A DNA stretch of 64,000 bases from Streptomyces sp. SID13726 (GCF_010548375.1 NZ_JAAGLY010000009.1:62001-126000); one strand, 5' to 3'. Counted from the stretch's first letter, positions 16,924 through 25,641 are shown. The notes: generated from the sequence alone by a model not told the origin. Numbers and translations: made by a program.

Positions 16924-17888
16924 CCATCCTCTGCGTACGTTTCCAGCAGCCGCCGACGCGGGAGGCGGCCCTGCCCGAACTGCTCGGCCTCCTGGAGGAG
17001 TTCACGCCGGTCGTCGAGGCGCTGCCGCCGGACGGGGCGCTGGCCGATCTGCGGGGCGCCGAACGGTACTTCAAGCGGGACGCCGTCGAGCTGGCCTCGG
17101 TGATCCGGGTCCGCGCCCTCGCCCTGCACGGGGTGGACTGCGCGATCGGCGCCGGGCCCGGACCGATGCTGGCCCGGATGGCGCTGAGGGACGCCCGGCC
17201 CGGGGTGACCTGCACGGTTCCCGAGGACGCGGCGGCCGACTTCCTCGCCGACCGGCCCGTCGCCACGCTCCCCGGCGTCGGCGCCGCGACCGCCCGCACC
17301 CTGTGCGAGTACGGCCTCGACACCCTGGGCCGGGTCGCCGCCGCACCCCTGTCCACGCTCCAGCGCCTGATCGGTGCGAAGGGCGGCCGTGAGCTGCGCG
17401 AGAAGGCCAGCGGGGTCGACCGCGGCCGGGTCGTCCCGAACGGCGTCTCGCGCTCGCTCGCCACCGAACGCCCCTTCACCCGCGACGAGTTGGACCCGGT
17501 CCTGCACCGCCGCGCGCTGCTCTCCGCGGCCGAGGAACTGGGCGCCCGGCTGCGCGCCCTCGACAAGGTCTGCCGCACCCTGACCCTCACCGTCCGCTAC
17601 GCCGACCGCTCCGCGACCACCCGCAGTCGCACCCTCGGCGAACCCACCGCCCACTCGGCGGCCCTGACCAGGGCGGCCTACGGCATGTACGAGGCGCTGG
17701 GCCTCCAGCGGGCCCGGGTCCGCGCGCTGGTCCTGCGCGCCGAGGGCCTCGACTCCGCCGAACAGGCCTCCTGCCAGCTCGCCTTCGACCCGACCGACGA
17801 GAAGCTGCGCCGCATCGAGGAGGTCGCGGACCGCGCCCGCGCGAAGTTCGGACCGCTCGCGGTGCTGCCGGGGGCGCTGGCGGCGTAG
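16920..17888 (+). CDS. Y-family polymerase-like protein, catalytic front missing (ImuB-like)
   Basis: 322 residues. It aligns by eye with Y-family polymerases from the palm/thumb onward: VDCAIGAGPGPMLARMAL, helix-hairpin-helix LPGVGAATARTLCEYGLDTLGRVA near 119-142, little finger with RPFTRDELDPVL. The N-terminal DxDxFFASVE motif and the SxDE motif that hold the catalytic acids are absent; LADLRGAERYF stands where a YLDLTG-type motif would be. The protein is therefore probably not a polymerase but an adaptor, like ImuB, linking DnaE2 to the beta clamp. It is shorter than mycobacterial ImuB and no imuA is adjacent. ATG overlaps the dnaE2 stop. From memory S. coelicolor has the same pair (SCO1739/SCO1738). 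Confidence 0.85.
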   Translation: MTILCVRFQQPPTREAALPELLGLLEEFTPVVEALPPDGALADLRGAERYFKRDAVELASVIRVRALALHGVDCAIGAGPGPMLARMALRDARPGVTCTVPEDAAADFLADRPVATLPGVGAATARTLCEYGLDTLGRVAAAPLSTLQRLIGAKGGRELREKASGVDRGRVVPNGVSRSLATERPFTRDELDPVLHRRALLSAAEELGARLRALDKVCRTLTLTVRYADRSATTRSRTLGEPTAHSAALTRAAYGMYEALGLQRARVRALVLRAEGLDSAEQASCQLAFDPTDEKLRRIEEVADRARAKFGPLAVLPGALAA

Positions 17889-18106
17889 GGCCTCCGGCGG
17901 ATCAGACCGGCTGCACGGAACGGTGCTGATCAGTGTGGGTGAGCGGGGCTTGGTGCGGACGGCCGCGAGGCGGAGGGGACTGTGGCATCGGCCGCTCTGC
18001 GGCGGGGAAATGACGGGCCCCACCCGCGCGAGGTTGTCCAAGGCTGTGGGAGAGGGGGTCCCAAGCCCCATGATGCCGGCCTGATCCGCTGGACAGGCCC
18101 TGAAGG

Positions 18107-18481
18107 TCAGTTGGCCCACGGAGGAGTGATCCGGGTGCCGTCGGCCAGTGTCGCCTCCAGGCCGATGGAGGTGGTGACCCAGGTGAGCGCGGTGTGGTCG
18201 GCCGGGTTCTCCACGGACAGGGTCGCGCCGGGGTTGATGATCACCGTGTCACCCGCGGTGATCCGGTGCGTGGTGCCGTCGAGGGTGATCAGGAGTTCAC
18301 CGACGAGCAGATGGAAGATCTCCTCGCGGTTGACGGTGTGAGCCGGTGCCTTCGTCCCCGCGGGGATCTCGCCGCGCCAGGCGCAGAGCTCCTTGGCGCC
18401 GGTCAGGGGAGTGGCGTACGAGACGAAGCGGGCGCCGTGGATCTCGTGGGTGACGGCTTCGGACGAGCGGACTACGGGCAT
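18107..18481 (-). CDS. Cupin domain protein
   Basis: 124-residue single-domain cupin_2: motif 1 around AHTVNREEIFHLLVGELLITLDG (residues about 46-69) with one His and the Glu pair conserved, motif 2 around INPGATLSVENPADHTALTWV. A metal-binding beta-barrel of unknown substrate. Divergent from a MarR gene; the shared upstream region holds two MarR-type inverted repeats, so this is probably the target of that regulator. Confidence 0.88.
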   Translation of the reverse strand: MPVVRSSEAVTHEIHGARFVSYATPLTGAKELCAWRGEIPAGTKAPAHTVNREEIFHLLVGELLITLDGTTHRITAGDTVIINPGATLSVENPADHTALTWVTTSIGLEATLADGTRITPPWAN

Positions 18482-18502
18482 GCGGAGACCTCCGACCAGA
18501 TG

Positions 18503-18547
18503 GTCAAGTAGCTTGACTATATGCCTCTATGGTCAAGCTGCTTGACC
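18503..18547. promoter_or_regulatory. Twin MarR operators
   Basis: GTCAAG-tag-CTTGAC (18503-18517) and GGTCAAG-ctg-CTTGACC (18531-18547), 29 bp centre to centre, plus a lone half site GTCAAG at 18553. They lie between the divergent cupin and MarR starts and match the 6-3-6 architecture of MarR sites. Confidence 0.8.
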
Positions 18548-18575
18548 AAATCGTCAAGGGTGTTTCAATGCCTCC

Positions 18576-19019
18576 GTGCAAAACTCCGAAGCCCTCGCCC
18601 TGACCGCCGCCCTGCTCGCCGCCGCCGGTGATCTCACGCAGCGCATCAACGACGGGGTCGTCGCCCGCGGGTTCGAGGGGCGGCCCGCCTACGGGTTCGC
18701 CTTCACGCGGCTCGCGCCCGACGGGGCCACGGTCACCGAGCTCGCGGTCCATCTGGGGGTCACCAAGCAGGCGGCGAGCCAGCTCGTCGAGGAGCTGGTC
18801 GGCAAGGGGTATGTCGAGCGGCGGCCGCACCCTCGTGACGCCCGGGCCCGGCTCGTGGTGCTGACCGAGCGGGGCTGGGCCTGCACCCGGGCGGCGGAGG
18901 AGGCCGCCGCGGAAGCCGTACGGGCGTGGGTCGATGTACTCGGTGAGAGTGAAGTGCGCGCGTTGTGCGACCGATTGGGGCGCATTGCTCCCTATGGTCC
19001 CATCAGGCCCGCCTGGTGA
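18576..19019 (+). CDS. MarR family transcriptional regulator
   Basis: 147 residues with a winged helix: TVTELAVHLGVTKQAASQLVEELVGKGYVERRPHPRDARARLVVLTERG (about 52-100), the standard MarR DNA-binding and wing region. Start GTG 18576 is chosen because no other start fits the frame; the ribosome site is weak. Divergent from the cupin gene, with two inverted repeats between them that would give auto- and cross-regulation. The effector is not deducible. Confidence 0.9.
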   Translation: MQNSEALALTAALLAAAGDLTQRINDGVVARGFEGRPAYGFAFTRLAPDGATVTELAVHLGVTKQAASQLVEELVGKGYVERRPHPRDARARLVVLTERGWACTRAAEEAAAEAVRAWVDVLGESEVRALCDRLGRIAPYGPIRPAW

Positions 19020-19191
19020 CGGTTCATCAGTGGATGCATCCGACCCGGTTACCACTGGAAGTTTTTACTGACGCGTAACTTCACAAGTGCACTACTCGTC
19101 CGTAACTTTCGAATTGAACAGCATCCTTCGTGATCCGGATCACAGGGCGTAAGGCCATCGCAACTCCCTTGAGCCGCAAGGAGATCACACG

Positions 19192-20055
19192 ATGCTGCCC
19201 TGGAAACGAGTGCTCAGACCCCTCGCCGCACTGCTCCTGACCGCCGCCGTCGCCCTCGCCGCCGCCGCCGGTGTCGCCCAGGCGGCCGCCGCCCCGAGCA
19301 GCGGCTGGAACGACTACTCCTGCAAACCCTCCGCCGCCCACCCCCGCCCCGTCGTCCTCGTGCACGGCACCTTCGCCAACTCCGTCGACAACTGGCTGGC
19401 CCTCGCCCCCTACCTGGAGGACCGCGACTACTGCGTCTTCTCCTTCGACTACGGCCAGCTGCCCGGAGTCTCCTTCATCTACGGCCTCGGCCCCATCGAC
19501 AAGTCGGCCGAGCAGCTCGCGGCCTTCGTCGACAAGGTGCTCGCCGCCACCGGCGCCGCCGAGACCGACCTCGTCGGACACTCGCAGGGCGGCATGATGC
19601 CCCGCTACTACCTCAAGTTCCTCGGCGGAGCCGCCAAGGTGAACGCCCTCGTCGGCATCGCCCCCGACAACCACGGCACCACCCTGTCGGGCCTCACCAA
19701 CCTGCTGCCGTACTTCCCCGGCATCGGGGACTTCCTCACCACCAACACCCCGGCCCTCGCCGACCAGGTCGTCGGCTCCGCGTTCCTCACCAAGCTGAAC
19801 GCGGGCGGCGACACCGTCCCCGGCGTCAAGTACACGGTCCTCGCCACCAAGTACGACGAGGTCGTGACGCCGTACCAGAGCCAGTTCCTCAGCGGGTCCG
19901 GCGTACGCAACGTCCTGCTCCAGGACCTGTGCCCGCTCGACCTCTCCGAGCACGCGGCCATCGGGCTGTTCGACCGGATCGCCTTCCACGAGGTGGCCAA
20001 CTCGCTCGACCCGGCGCACGCCACCCGCACCACCTGCGCGTCGGCGCTGAGTTGA
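19192..20055 (+). CDS. Secreted lipase/esterase, alpha/beta fold (class 2 lipase)
   Basis: 287-residue exported triacylglycerol lipase/esterase. The signal peptide runs through VAQA|AAAP near residue 31. VVLVHGTFAN gives the oxyanion hole, GHSQGG the nucleophile Ser131, YDEVVTPY the acid Asp222, and SEHAAIG the base His254. Cys44/Cys81 and Cys247/Cys282 could form the usual two disulfides. ATG 19192 follows AAGGAG. From memory it corresponds to the characterised S. coelicolor lipase SCO1735. Convergent with the LPMO gene and closed by a hairpin at 20062. Acts outside the cell on esters of glycerol or other acyl substrates. Confidence 0.93.
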   Translation: MLPWKRVLRPLAALLLTAAVALAAAAGVAQAAAAPSSGWNDYSCKPSAAHPRPVVLVHGTFANSVDNWLALAPYLEDRDYCVFSFDYGQLPGVSFIYGLGPIDKSAEQLAAFVDKVLAATGAAETDLVGHSQGGMMPRYYLKFLGGAAKVNALVGIAPDNHGTTLSGLTNLLPYFPGIGDFLTTNTPALADQVVGSAFLTKLNAGGDTVPGVKYTVLATKYDEVVTPYQSQFLSGSGVRNVLLQDLCPLDLSEHAAIGLFDRIAFHEVANSLDPAHATRTTCASALS

Positions 20056-20061
20056 CCGCCG

Positions 20062-20100
20062 CCGGGGCCTGTCCGGCCTGAGCCGCCGGTCAGGCCCCGG
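20062..20100. terminator. Bidirectional hairpin terminator
   Basis: Outer stem CCGGGGCCTG (20062-20071) / CAGGCCCCGG (20091-20100) with an inner CCGGC/GCCGG stem, between the convergent lipase (stop 20055) and LPMO (stop 20112) genes. Confidence 0.88.
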
Positions 20101-20111
20101 AGTCCGGTCGG

Positions 20112-21113
20112 TCAACGGCCGTGCCGGCCGCCGCCGTTCGCCGCCCGCCTGCGCACCGAGCCGAACAGGATCGCCGCGCCGGCCGCGAGGGTGGCCGCGC
20201 CGCCCATCGCGAGATACGACGTACTGCTGTCGCCGCCCGTGTCGGCGAGGTTCTGCGAAGTGCCCGCCGCCTGCACGTCGTTGGCCGGGGCGCTCTCCGC
20301 AGGTGCGGCCACCGGCTCCGCCGACGTACTCGCGTCGTCGTCGCCGTGTCCGTGGTGCTCGATCGTCGACCTGTCGGCGCCGTCCTCGATCTGCGCCTCG
20401 GAGGGGGCGGAGGCGGTGGGCGCGGGGGTCGGGGCCGAACTCGCAGCTGTGGCAGTCGAGTTGCTGTCACCACCGCTGCCGCCGAAGGTCACGTCCGAGC
20501 AGGAGTAGAACGCCTCCGGGCTGTCCGAGCGCTGCCAGATCGCGTACAGGAGCTGCTTGCCGGAGCGCTCGGGGAGCGTGCCGGAGAACGTGTAGAAGCC
20601 GCCCGAGGCGACCGGGTCCGTGGCCGTCGCGACCGGGTTCGACAGGTCCAGGTCGTTCCAGGCGAGCGGCTGCGTGGGGTCGTAGCCCGGCTTGGTGAGG
20701 TAGACCTTGAAGGTGCCCTTGTGCGGGGCGGTCACGCGGTACTTGAAGGTGTACGACCCACCGCGCACGCTCGTCGCCGGCCAGTCGGCGCGGGCCAGGT
20801 CGAGCCCCTTGAACTCGTTGTTGTTCGCGCTGCACAGCCTGCCGTCCGGGATCAGCTCCTGGTGCCGTCCGCCCGCGTCGCCGATCCGGATGCCGTTCCA
20901 GTCGTAGAGCGCCTGGGTGCCGCCGGCCGCGACCGCCGCCTTGCACGCGTCCGACCTCGGGCTCTCGGGACCCTCCGCGTAGCACTGCGAGACCCGGCTG
21001 ACCGGGTCGCCCATCGAGCCGTGCGCGGACGCGGGTGCGGCGGCCAGGGCGGTCAGGGCGAGCGGGGCCAGGCCGACGGCGGCCACGGTGGCGGCCTTGC
21101 GGCGTGCGGGCAT
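20112..21113 (-). CDS. AA10 lytic polysaccharide monooxygenase with LAXTG sorting signal
   Basis: 333 residues. The signal peptide ends ASA|H, so His31 becomes the N-terminal copper ligand; the second histidine-brace residue is His131 (TAPHKG). The AA10 domain spans about 31-212 (HGSMGDPVSR, LYDWNGIRIGDAGGRH, LLYAIWQRSDSPEAFYSCSDV). It is followed by a Thr/Ser/Ala/Pro linker, then LADTG (289-293), a hydrophobic helix and RRR, which is a class E sortase signal. The enzyme would cleave chitin or cellulose oxidatively while tethered to the cell wall. Start: ATG 21113 with GAGGAG 7 nt upstream; a GTG 45 bp further up lacks a site. From memory similar to S. coelicolor SCO1734. Confidence 0.93.
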   Translation of the reverse strand: MPARRKAATVAAVGLAPLALTALAAAPASAHGSMGDPVSRVSQCYAEGPESPRSDACKAAVAAGGTQALYDWNGIRIGDAGGRHQELIPDGRLCSANNNEFKGLDLARADWPATSVRGGSYTFKYRVTAPHKGTFKVYLTKPGYDPTQPLAWNDLDLSNPVATATDPVASGGFYTFSGTLPERSGKQLLYAIWQRSDSPEAFYSCSDVTFGGSGGDSNSTATAASSAPTPAPTASAPSEAQIEDGADRSTIEHHGHGDDDASTSAEPVAAPAESAPANDVQAAGTSQNLADTGGDSSTSYLAMGGAATLAAGAAILFGSVRRRAANGGGRHGR

Positions 21114-21255
21114 GGGGGATCTCCTCGGAACCGGTGCTGACAGGGGTGCCGGAACCAAGAAACCGTGAAATCCCCAGCTTGTGACGGCCGCTGACGATCT
21201 TTATGGCTGTCTTAAGGGAGTGCTGAGACTGAGATCAGGTAGGTAGCGTGCGCGC

Positions 21256-21705
21256 ATGACGAACGAGGAGATCCGACCGGCCGGACCGGCCGACGTGGCC
21301 GCCGTGAAGGCCGTGACCGACGCGGCCTACGCGCACTACATCGAGCGCCTCGGGCGAATGCCGCTGCCCATGGAGCGGGACCACACGGCGGAGGTGGCCG
21401 CGGGGCAGGTGTTCGTCACGGGGGATCCCGTGGCCGGGCTCGTGGTGGTGGAGGAACGCGAGGACCATCTGTACCTCGACAACATCGCCGTCCACCCGGA
21501 CGCCCAAGGGCAGGGCGTGGGCGGACGGCTGCTGCGGTTCGTGGAGGCACACGCGCGTGCGCGGGGTCTGCCCGAGGTCAGGCTCTACACCAACGCGCTG
21601 ATGTGGGAGAACCAGAAGATCTATCCGAAGTTCGGCTATGAGGTCGTGGAACGGCGAGTGGACGGGCCCTATGACCGCGTCCACTACCGCAAGCGACTGG
21701 TCTGA
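21256..21705 (+). CDS. GNAT family N-acetyltransferase
   Basis: 149 residues, one GNAT domain: LYLDNIAVHPDAQGQGVGGRLLRFVEAHAR (about 74-103) holds motif A with the acetyl-CoA loop QGQGVG, and LYTNALMWENQKIYPKFGYEVVERR is motif B. Substrate unknown. TAGCGT (21244-21249) ends 6 nt before the ATG, so the transcript may be leaderless; no ribosome site is visible. Confidence 0.9.
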   Translation: MTNEEIRPAGPADVAAVKAVTDAAYAHYIERLGRMPLPMERDHTAEVAAGQVFVTGDPVAGLVVVEEREDHLYLDNIAVHPDAQGQGVGGRLLRFVEAHARARGLPEVRLYTNALMWENQKIYPKFGYEVVERRVDGPYDRVHYRKRLV

Positions 21706-21726
21706 CACGAGGCATGACCGGCGCCG

Positions 21727-21861
21727 TCAGCCGTCGGGCCACCATGTGCGCGCGATGTCCTTTCGGACCTCGGGTCGTCCCGCGGGGCGCTGGTCGGCCT
21801 CCTCGCGGATCCGGCGGGTGTCCGTCCTCTTCAGGGGCTTCTGCACGGTGGTACGGCGCAT
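21727..21861 (-). CDS. Small basic protein, 44 aa, unknown
   Basis: Short frame from ATG 21861 to TGA 21727 with an excellent ribosome site (AAGGAGG, five bases before the ATG) and GC-rich third positions. The product is charged (MRRTTVQKPLKRTDTRRIRE at the start, ending TWWPDG) and has no membrane segment. I do not recognise a family. Below the size that gene finders usually report; it fills most of the gap between the GNAT and methyltransferase genes. Confidence 0.6.
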   Translation of the reverse strand: MRRTTVQKPLKRTDTRRIREEADQRPAGRPEVRKDIARTWWPDG

Positions 21862-21946
21862 GGCTGCCTCCTTCGGTGCCTACCGAGTTCCCGCGTTCAC
21901 ACGGAGGTAGACCCTTTCGGGGAGGGTTCCTCATCGGTCACTGATC

Positions 21947-21995
21947 TGTCAGTGGCGGTTGTCACGATTCGACTGTCAGTGGCGGGTGTCACTCT
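21947..21995 (+). promoter_or_regulatory. Tandem TGTCAGTG motifs (PafBC/RecA-NDp-like promoters)
   Basis: TGTCAGTG at 21947 and 21974, each followed after exactly 8 bp by CAnnnT (CACGAT, CACTCT). This resembles the actinobacterial DNA-damage motif TTGTCRGTG-N8-TAnnnT except for C in place of T at the first -10 base. The second copy would start transcription at about the ATG of the methyltransferase (22003). Confidence 0.5.
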
Positions 21996-22002
21996 TGGGC
22001 GC

Positions 22003-22596
22003 ATGGCGGAGAACAGTGACGGAGTGGACTGGGACGCGGCGGCGGCCTCCTTCGACGAGGAGCCGGACCACGGGCTGCGGGACCCCGAGGTGCGCGGTGC
22101 CTGGGCCGCGCGGCTGCGGGAGTGGCTGCCGGAGCGAGGGGCCGACGTGCTCGACCTCGGGTGCGGGACCGGGAGCCTGTCGCTCCTCGCGGCCGAGCAG
22201 GGACATCGGGTGACCGGGGTGGATCTGTCACCGGCCATGGTGGAGCTGGCCCGCGCGAAGCTGGCCGGGCGTGACGCGGTGTTCCTGGTCGGTGACGCCG
22301 CGGTGCCGCCGGTGGGGGAGCAGCGGTTCGATGTGGTGCTGGGGCGGCATGTGCTGTGGGCTCTGCGGGATCCCGGGCGGGTGCTGCGGCGGTGGTGGGG
22401 GTTGTTGCGGCCGGGTGGGCGGATGGTGCTGGTGGAGGGGGTGTGGGGGGTCGTTGGGATATCGGCCGAGGTGGTTTCGGGGTTGGTGGAGCCGCTTGGG
22501 GGGCGAGTCGTCCTGGAGCGGCTGTCGGGGGATTCGTCGTTGTGGGGGAAGGACGTGGATGACGAGCGGTATGTGGTGGTGGTTCGGGGCGACTAG
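22003..22596 (+). CDS. Class I SAM-dependent methyltransferase
   Basis: 197 residues. Motif I VLDLGCGTGSLSLLAAEQGHRVTGVDLS (about 44-71), motif II region DVVLGRHVLWALRDPGRVL, motif III LLRPGGRMVLVEG. Methyltransf_11/25 type; substrate unknown. ATG 22003 has no ribosome site, and a -10-like element sits 7 nt before it, so a leaderless mRNA is likely; GTG 21952 would run through the tandem promoter motifs and is rejected. The last 4 bp overlap the convergent DUF402 gene. Confidence 0.88.
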   Translation: MAENSDGVDWDAAAASFDEEPDHGLRDPEVRGAWAARLREWLPERGADVLDLGCGTGSLSLLAAEQGHRVTGVDLSPAMVELARAKLAGRDAVFLVGDAAVPPVGEQRFDVVLGRHVLWALRDPGRVLRRWWGLLRPGGRMVLVEGVWGVVGISAEVVSGLVEPLGGRVVLERLSGDSSLWGKDVDDERYVVVVRGD

Positions 22597-23141
22597 GAGC
22601 TCGGGAGCCAGGGCGGTGTGTCGGCTGCGGGTGCGTTGTGGCTGATCGCGCAGTTCCCCGCGCCCCTGGTGTGTGCCAGTTGCTCCAAGTCGTTCAGTGC
22701 TGTCATCGCCGACGCGGCTGCCACCGGGTCCGTTCTTCTCAAGCCGCTCTCCTCGAACTCGTCCTCGTCCAGGCGTAGGACGTCCTTGCCGTCGGCCGAG
22801 ACCCAGAGGTCGAGGTCCAGGTCTTCCACGACTAGCTCGGTGCCGTTCAGGGTTGCCGGGCGGGTGATGTCGCAGTACCAGCCCTTCAGGGTGCCGGAGG
22901 CGGAGCGGACCTCCTTCACGGCGTACCAGCGGTCTCGCCAGTAGTGCTCGGTGAAGACGTCGCCCGGTTCGAAGCGGACGAAGCCGAAGTCGCGGACGCC
23001 CCGGCCGGCCCAGGGGGCGCGGACGGTGACGCGGGTGCCGTCGTCGGTGAGGAGTTCGGCCTCGTAACGGATCTTCGTGCGGCCCGCCTTGACCAGGACG
23101 ACGTCCAGGAGGGGCCTCGGCTCAGGTGAGTTCGCGGACAT
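22593..23141 (-). CDS. DUF402 domain protein with repeat-derived C-terminal tail
   Basis: 182 residues. The DUF402 core is about 10-135: RYEAELLTDDGTRVTVRAPW, FGFVRFEPGDVFTEHYWRDRWYAVKEV, LKGWYCDIT, and the acidic VVEDLDLDLWVSADGKDVLRLDEDEF. Characterised relatives are nucleoside or nucleotide phosphatases, but this is family knowledge only. The last about 22 residues (TRGAGNCAISHNAP onward) are encoded by copy D of the dispersed intergenic element, so the reading frame has been extended into a repeat. GGAGG lies 6 nt before ATG 23141, which overlaps the upstream GNAT gene by 20 bp. Confidence 0.88.
   Translation of the reverse strand: MSANSPEPRPLLDVVLVKAGRTKIRYEAELLTDDGTRVTVRAPWAGRGVRDFGFVRFEPGDVFTEHYWRDRWYAVKEVRSASGTLKGWYCDITRPATLNGTELVVEDLDLDLWVSADGKDVLRLDEDEFEESGLRRTDPVAAASAMTALNDLEQLAHTRGAGNCAISHNAPAADTPPWLPSS
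22624..22668 (-). repeat. Dispersed element copy D, inside the DUF402 gene
   Basis: Minus strand reads AGGGGCGCGGGGAACTGCGC followed by GATCAGCCACAACGCACCCG, very close to copy B at 9873. It forms the 3' end of the DUF402 coding region. Confidence 0.85.
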
Positions 23142-24051
23142 GGCGTACCTCCGTGGCGCAGATGTCGTACCCGAACCACTTGTTGATCGCGAGCATGGGT
23201 TCGTTGTCCGTGTCGTTGCTCGTGAGGGCCTCGGTGTGGCCGGTGGCGCGGGCGCGGTGCAGGGAGTGGTTCTTGGCGAGCTTGGCGAGGCCCCGGCCGC
23301 GGAAGGCGCGGGCGGTTCCGGTCATGGCGGTGGCATAGCGGCCGGTGCCATCGGTGTGGGCGGCGCTGAAGGCGGCGGGGCGGCCGTCGACCAGGGCGAT
23401 CGTGGTCAGGCCGAGGTGGAGGAGCGGGTGTTTCCAGTACTCCTCGATCCACACCTCGTAGTCCGTGAACTCGGTGTCCACGTCGCTCGGTTCGTCCCCC
23501 GCGGTCTCCGCGTCCAGCAGGAAGAAGGGGCGCGGGTCGTCCGCGAAGTCGGCGGCGGTGCGCAGCACGACGCCCGGGGGAGGGGTCTGGAGCGGGGGCA
23601 GTACGGCGGTCGCCAGGTCCAGCCGGAGGAAGTGCGCCGAGCGGCTGGCCCGGTAGCCGTGCCGCTCGGCGAACGCGCGGTTCTGCGGCTCGTCCAGGAC
23701 CCAGGAGAACAACTTGGTCGCGCCGTGCGCCGCCAGGTGCTCCTCGGCGGTGCGGACCAGGAGCGTGCCGGCGCCGTGCCGGGTGCGGTCCGGGCGGACG
23801 TAGATGTTCAGGAAGCCCTGGCCCGGCTCCGGGCTGTCGTGCACGAGGCCGAGCTGGGCCGTGCCGACCACCTCGCCGTCCTCCTCCGCGACCAGGGAGC
23901 GGTAGTGGGCGTCCGGGTGGGTGTGGACCGTGCGGTGGAGGACTCCGGCCGCGGTCCACAGCATGTGGGGGATGGCGAGATGGCGGGCGTGGACGAAGCT
24001 CTCGACGTCCGCCGGGTCCTGGGGGCGCAGATCACGCACGATCACAGTCAT
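23122..24051 (-). CDS. Tandem GNAT-domain acetyltransferase
   Basis: 309 residues with two GNAT folds. The first has LNIYVRPDRTRHGAGTLLVRTAEEHL (about 82-107) with a complete CoA loop. The second has ATAMTGTARAFRGRGLAKLAKNHSL (about 240-264), with RGRGLA as its loop, and ends with the N-x-x-M-x-x-x-N-x-x-x-G-Y pattern (NEPMLAINKWFGYD). Similar double GNAT proteins are common in Streptomyces; substrate unknown. The stop lies inside the DUF402 gene, so the two are cotranscribed. Confidence 0.88.
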   Translation of the reverse strand: MTVIVRDLRPQDPADVESFVHARHLAIPHMLWTAAGVLHRTVHTHPDAHYRSLVAEEDGEVVGTAQLGLVHDSPEPGQGFLNIYVRPDRTRHGAGTLLVRTAEEHLAAHGATKLFSWVLDEPQNRAFAERHGYRASRSAHFLRLDLATAVLPPLQTPPPGVVLRTAADFADDPRPFFLLDAETAGDEPSDVDTEFTDYEVWIEEYWKHPLLHLGLTTIALVDGRPAAFSAAHTDGTGRYATAMTGTARAFRGRGLAKLAKNHSLHRARATGHTEALTSNDTDNEPMLAINKWFGYDICATEVRHVRELT

Positions 24052-24122
24052 GAAGGCGCACGCTACGTGGGAGGTGTGCGGGGGTGCCTCTCATTTTCCG
24101 GTGGGTGCGGGACAATCGGCTC

Positions 24123-24494
24123 GTGACCTTGAAGATCCACATCGACGACAGCGCACCGCCGTACGAGCAGGTGCGGGTGCAGATCTCCGAGCTGGCGCGG
24201 ACGGGGGTGCTGCCGGTGGGGTACCGGCTGCCGACCGTGCGGGGGCTCGCGGAGTCGCTCGGGCTCGCCGCGAACACCGTCGCCAAGGCGTACCGGGCGC
24301 TGGAGGGCGACGGGGTGATCGAGACCCGGGGGCGCAACGGCACCTTCGTGGCCGCGGCGGGCTCCGCGGCGGAACGGGAGCTGGCGGCGGCCGCGCAGAC
24401 GTACGTCGAGCGGGCCCGGCGGCTGGGGCTCACGGAGTCGGACGCGCTGGCCGCCGTACGGGACGCGCTGCGGGCGGCCTACGGACAGGGCTGA
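24123..24494 (+). CDS. GntR family regulator, YtrA-type
   Basis: 123 residues: winged helix APPYEQVRVQISELARTGVLPVGYRLPTVRGLAESLGLAANTVAKAYRALEGDGVIETRGRNGTFV, then only about 45 residues, as in the short YtrA subgroup that usually controls ABC transporters. GTG 24123 is chosen because the residues before it do not belong to the fold. No target transporter is adjacent. Confidence 0.88.
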   Translation: MTLKIHIDDSAPPYEQVRVQISELARTGVLPVGYRLPTVRGLAESLGLAANTVAKAYRALEGDGVIETRGRNGTFVAAAGSAAERELAAAAQTYVERARRLGLTESDALAAVRDALRAAYGQG

Positions 24495-24546
24495 TCAAGG
24501 TTCCCAATCGCCGGAGCCGCTGGAACGCGTCGCCGTACCAGCCGTA

Positions 24547-25641
<1,095 letters not shown>

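Noticed and set aside
21952..22003. GTG 21952 as methyltransferase start
   Set aside because: The extra 17 residues are encoded by the tandem promoter motifs and do not belong to the methyltransferase fold.
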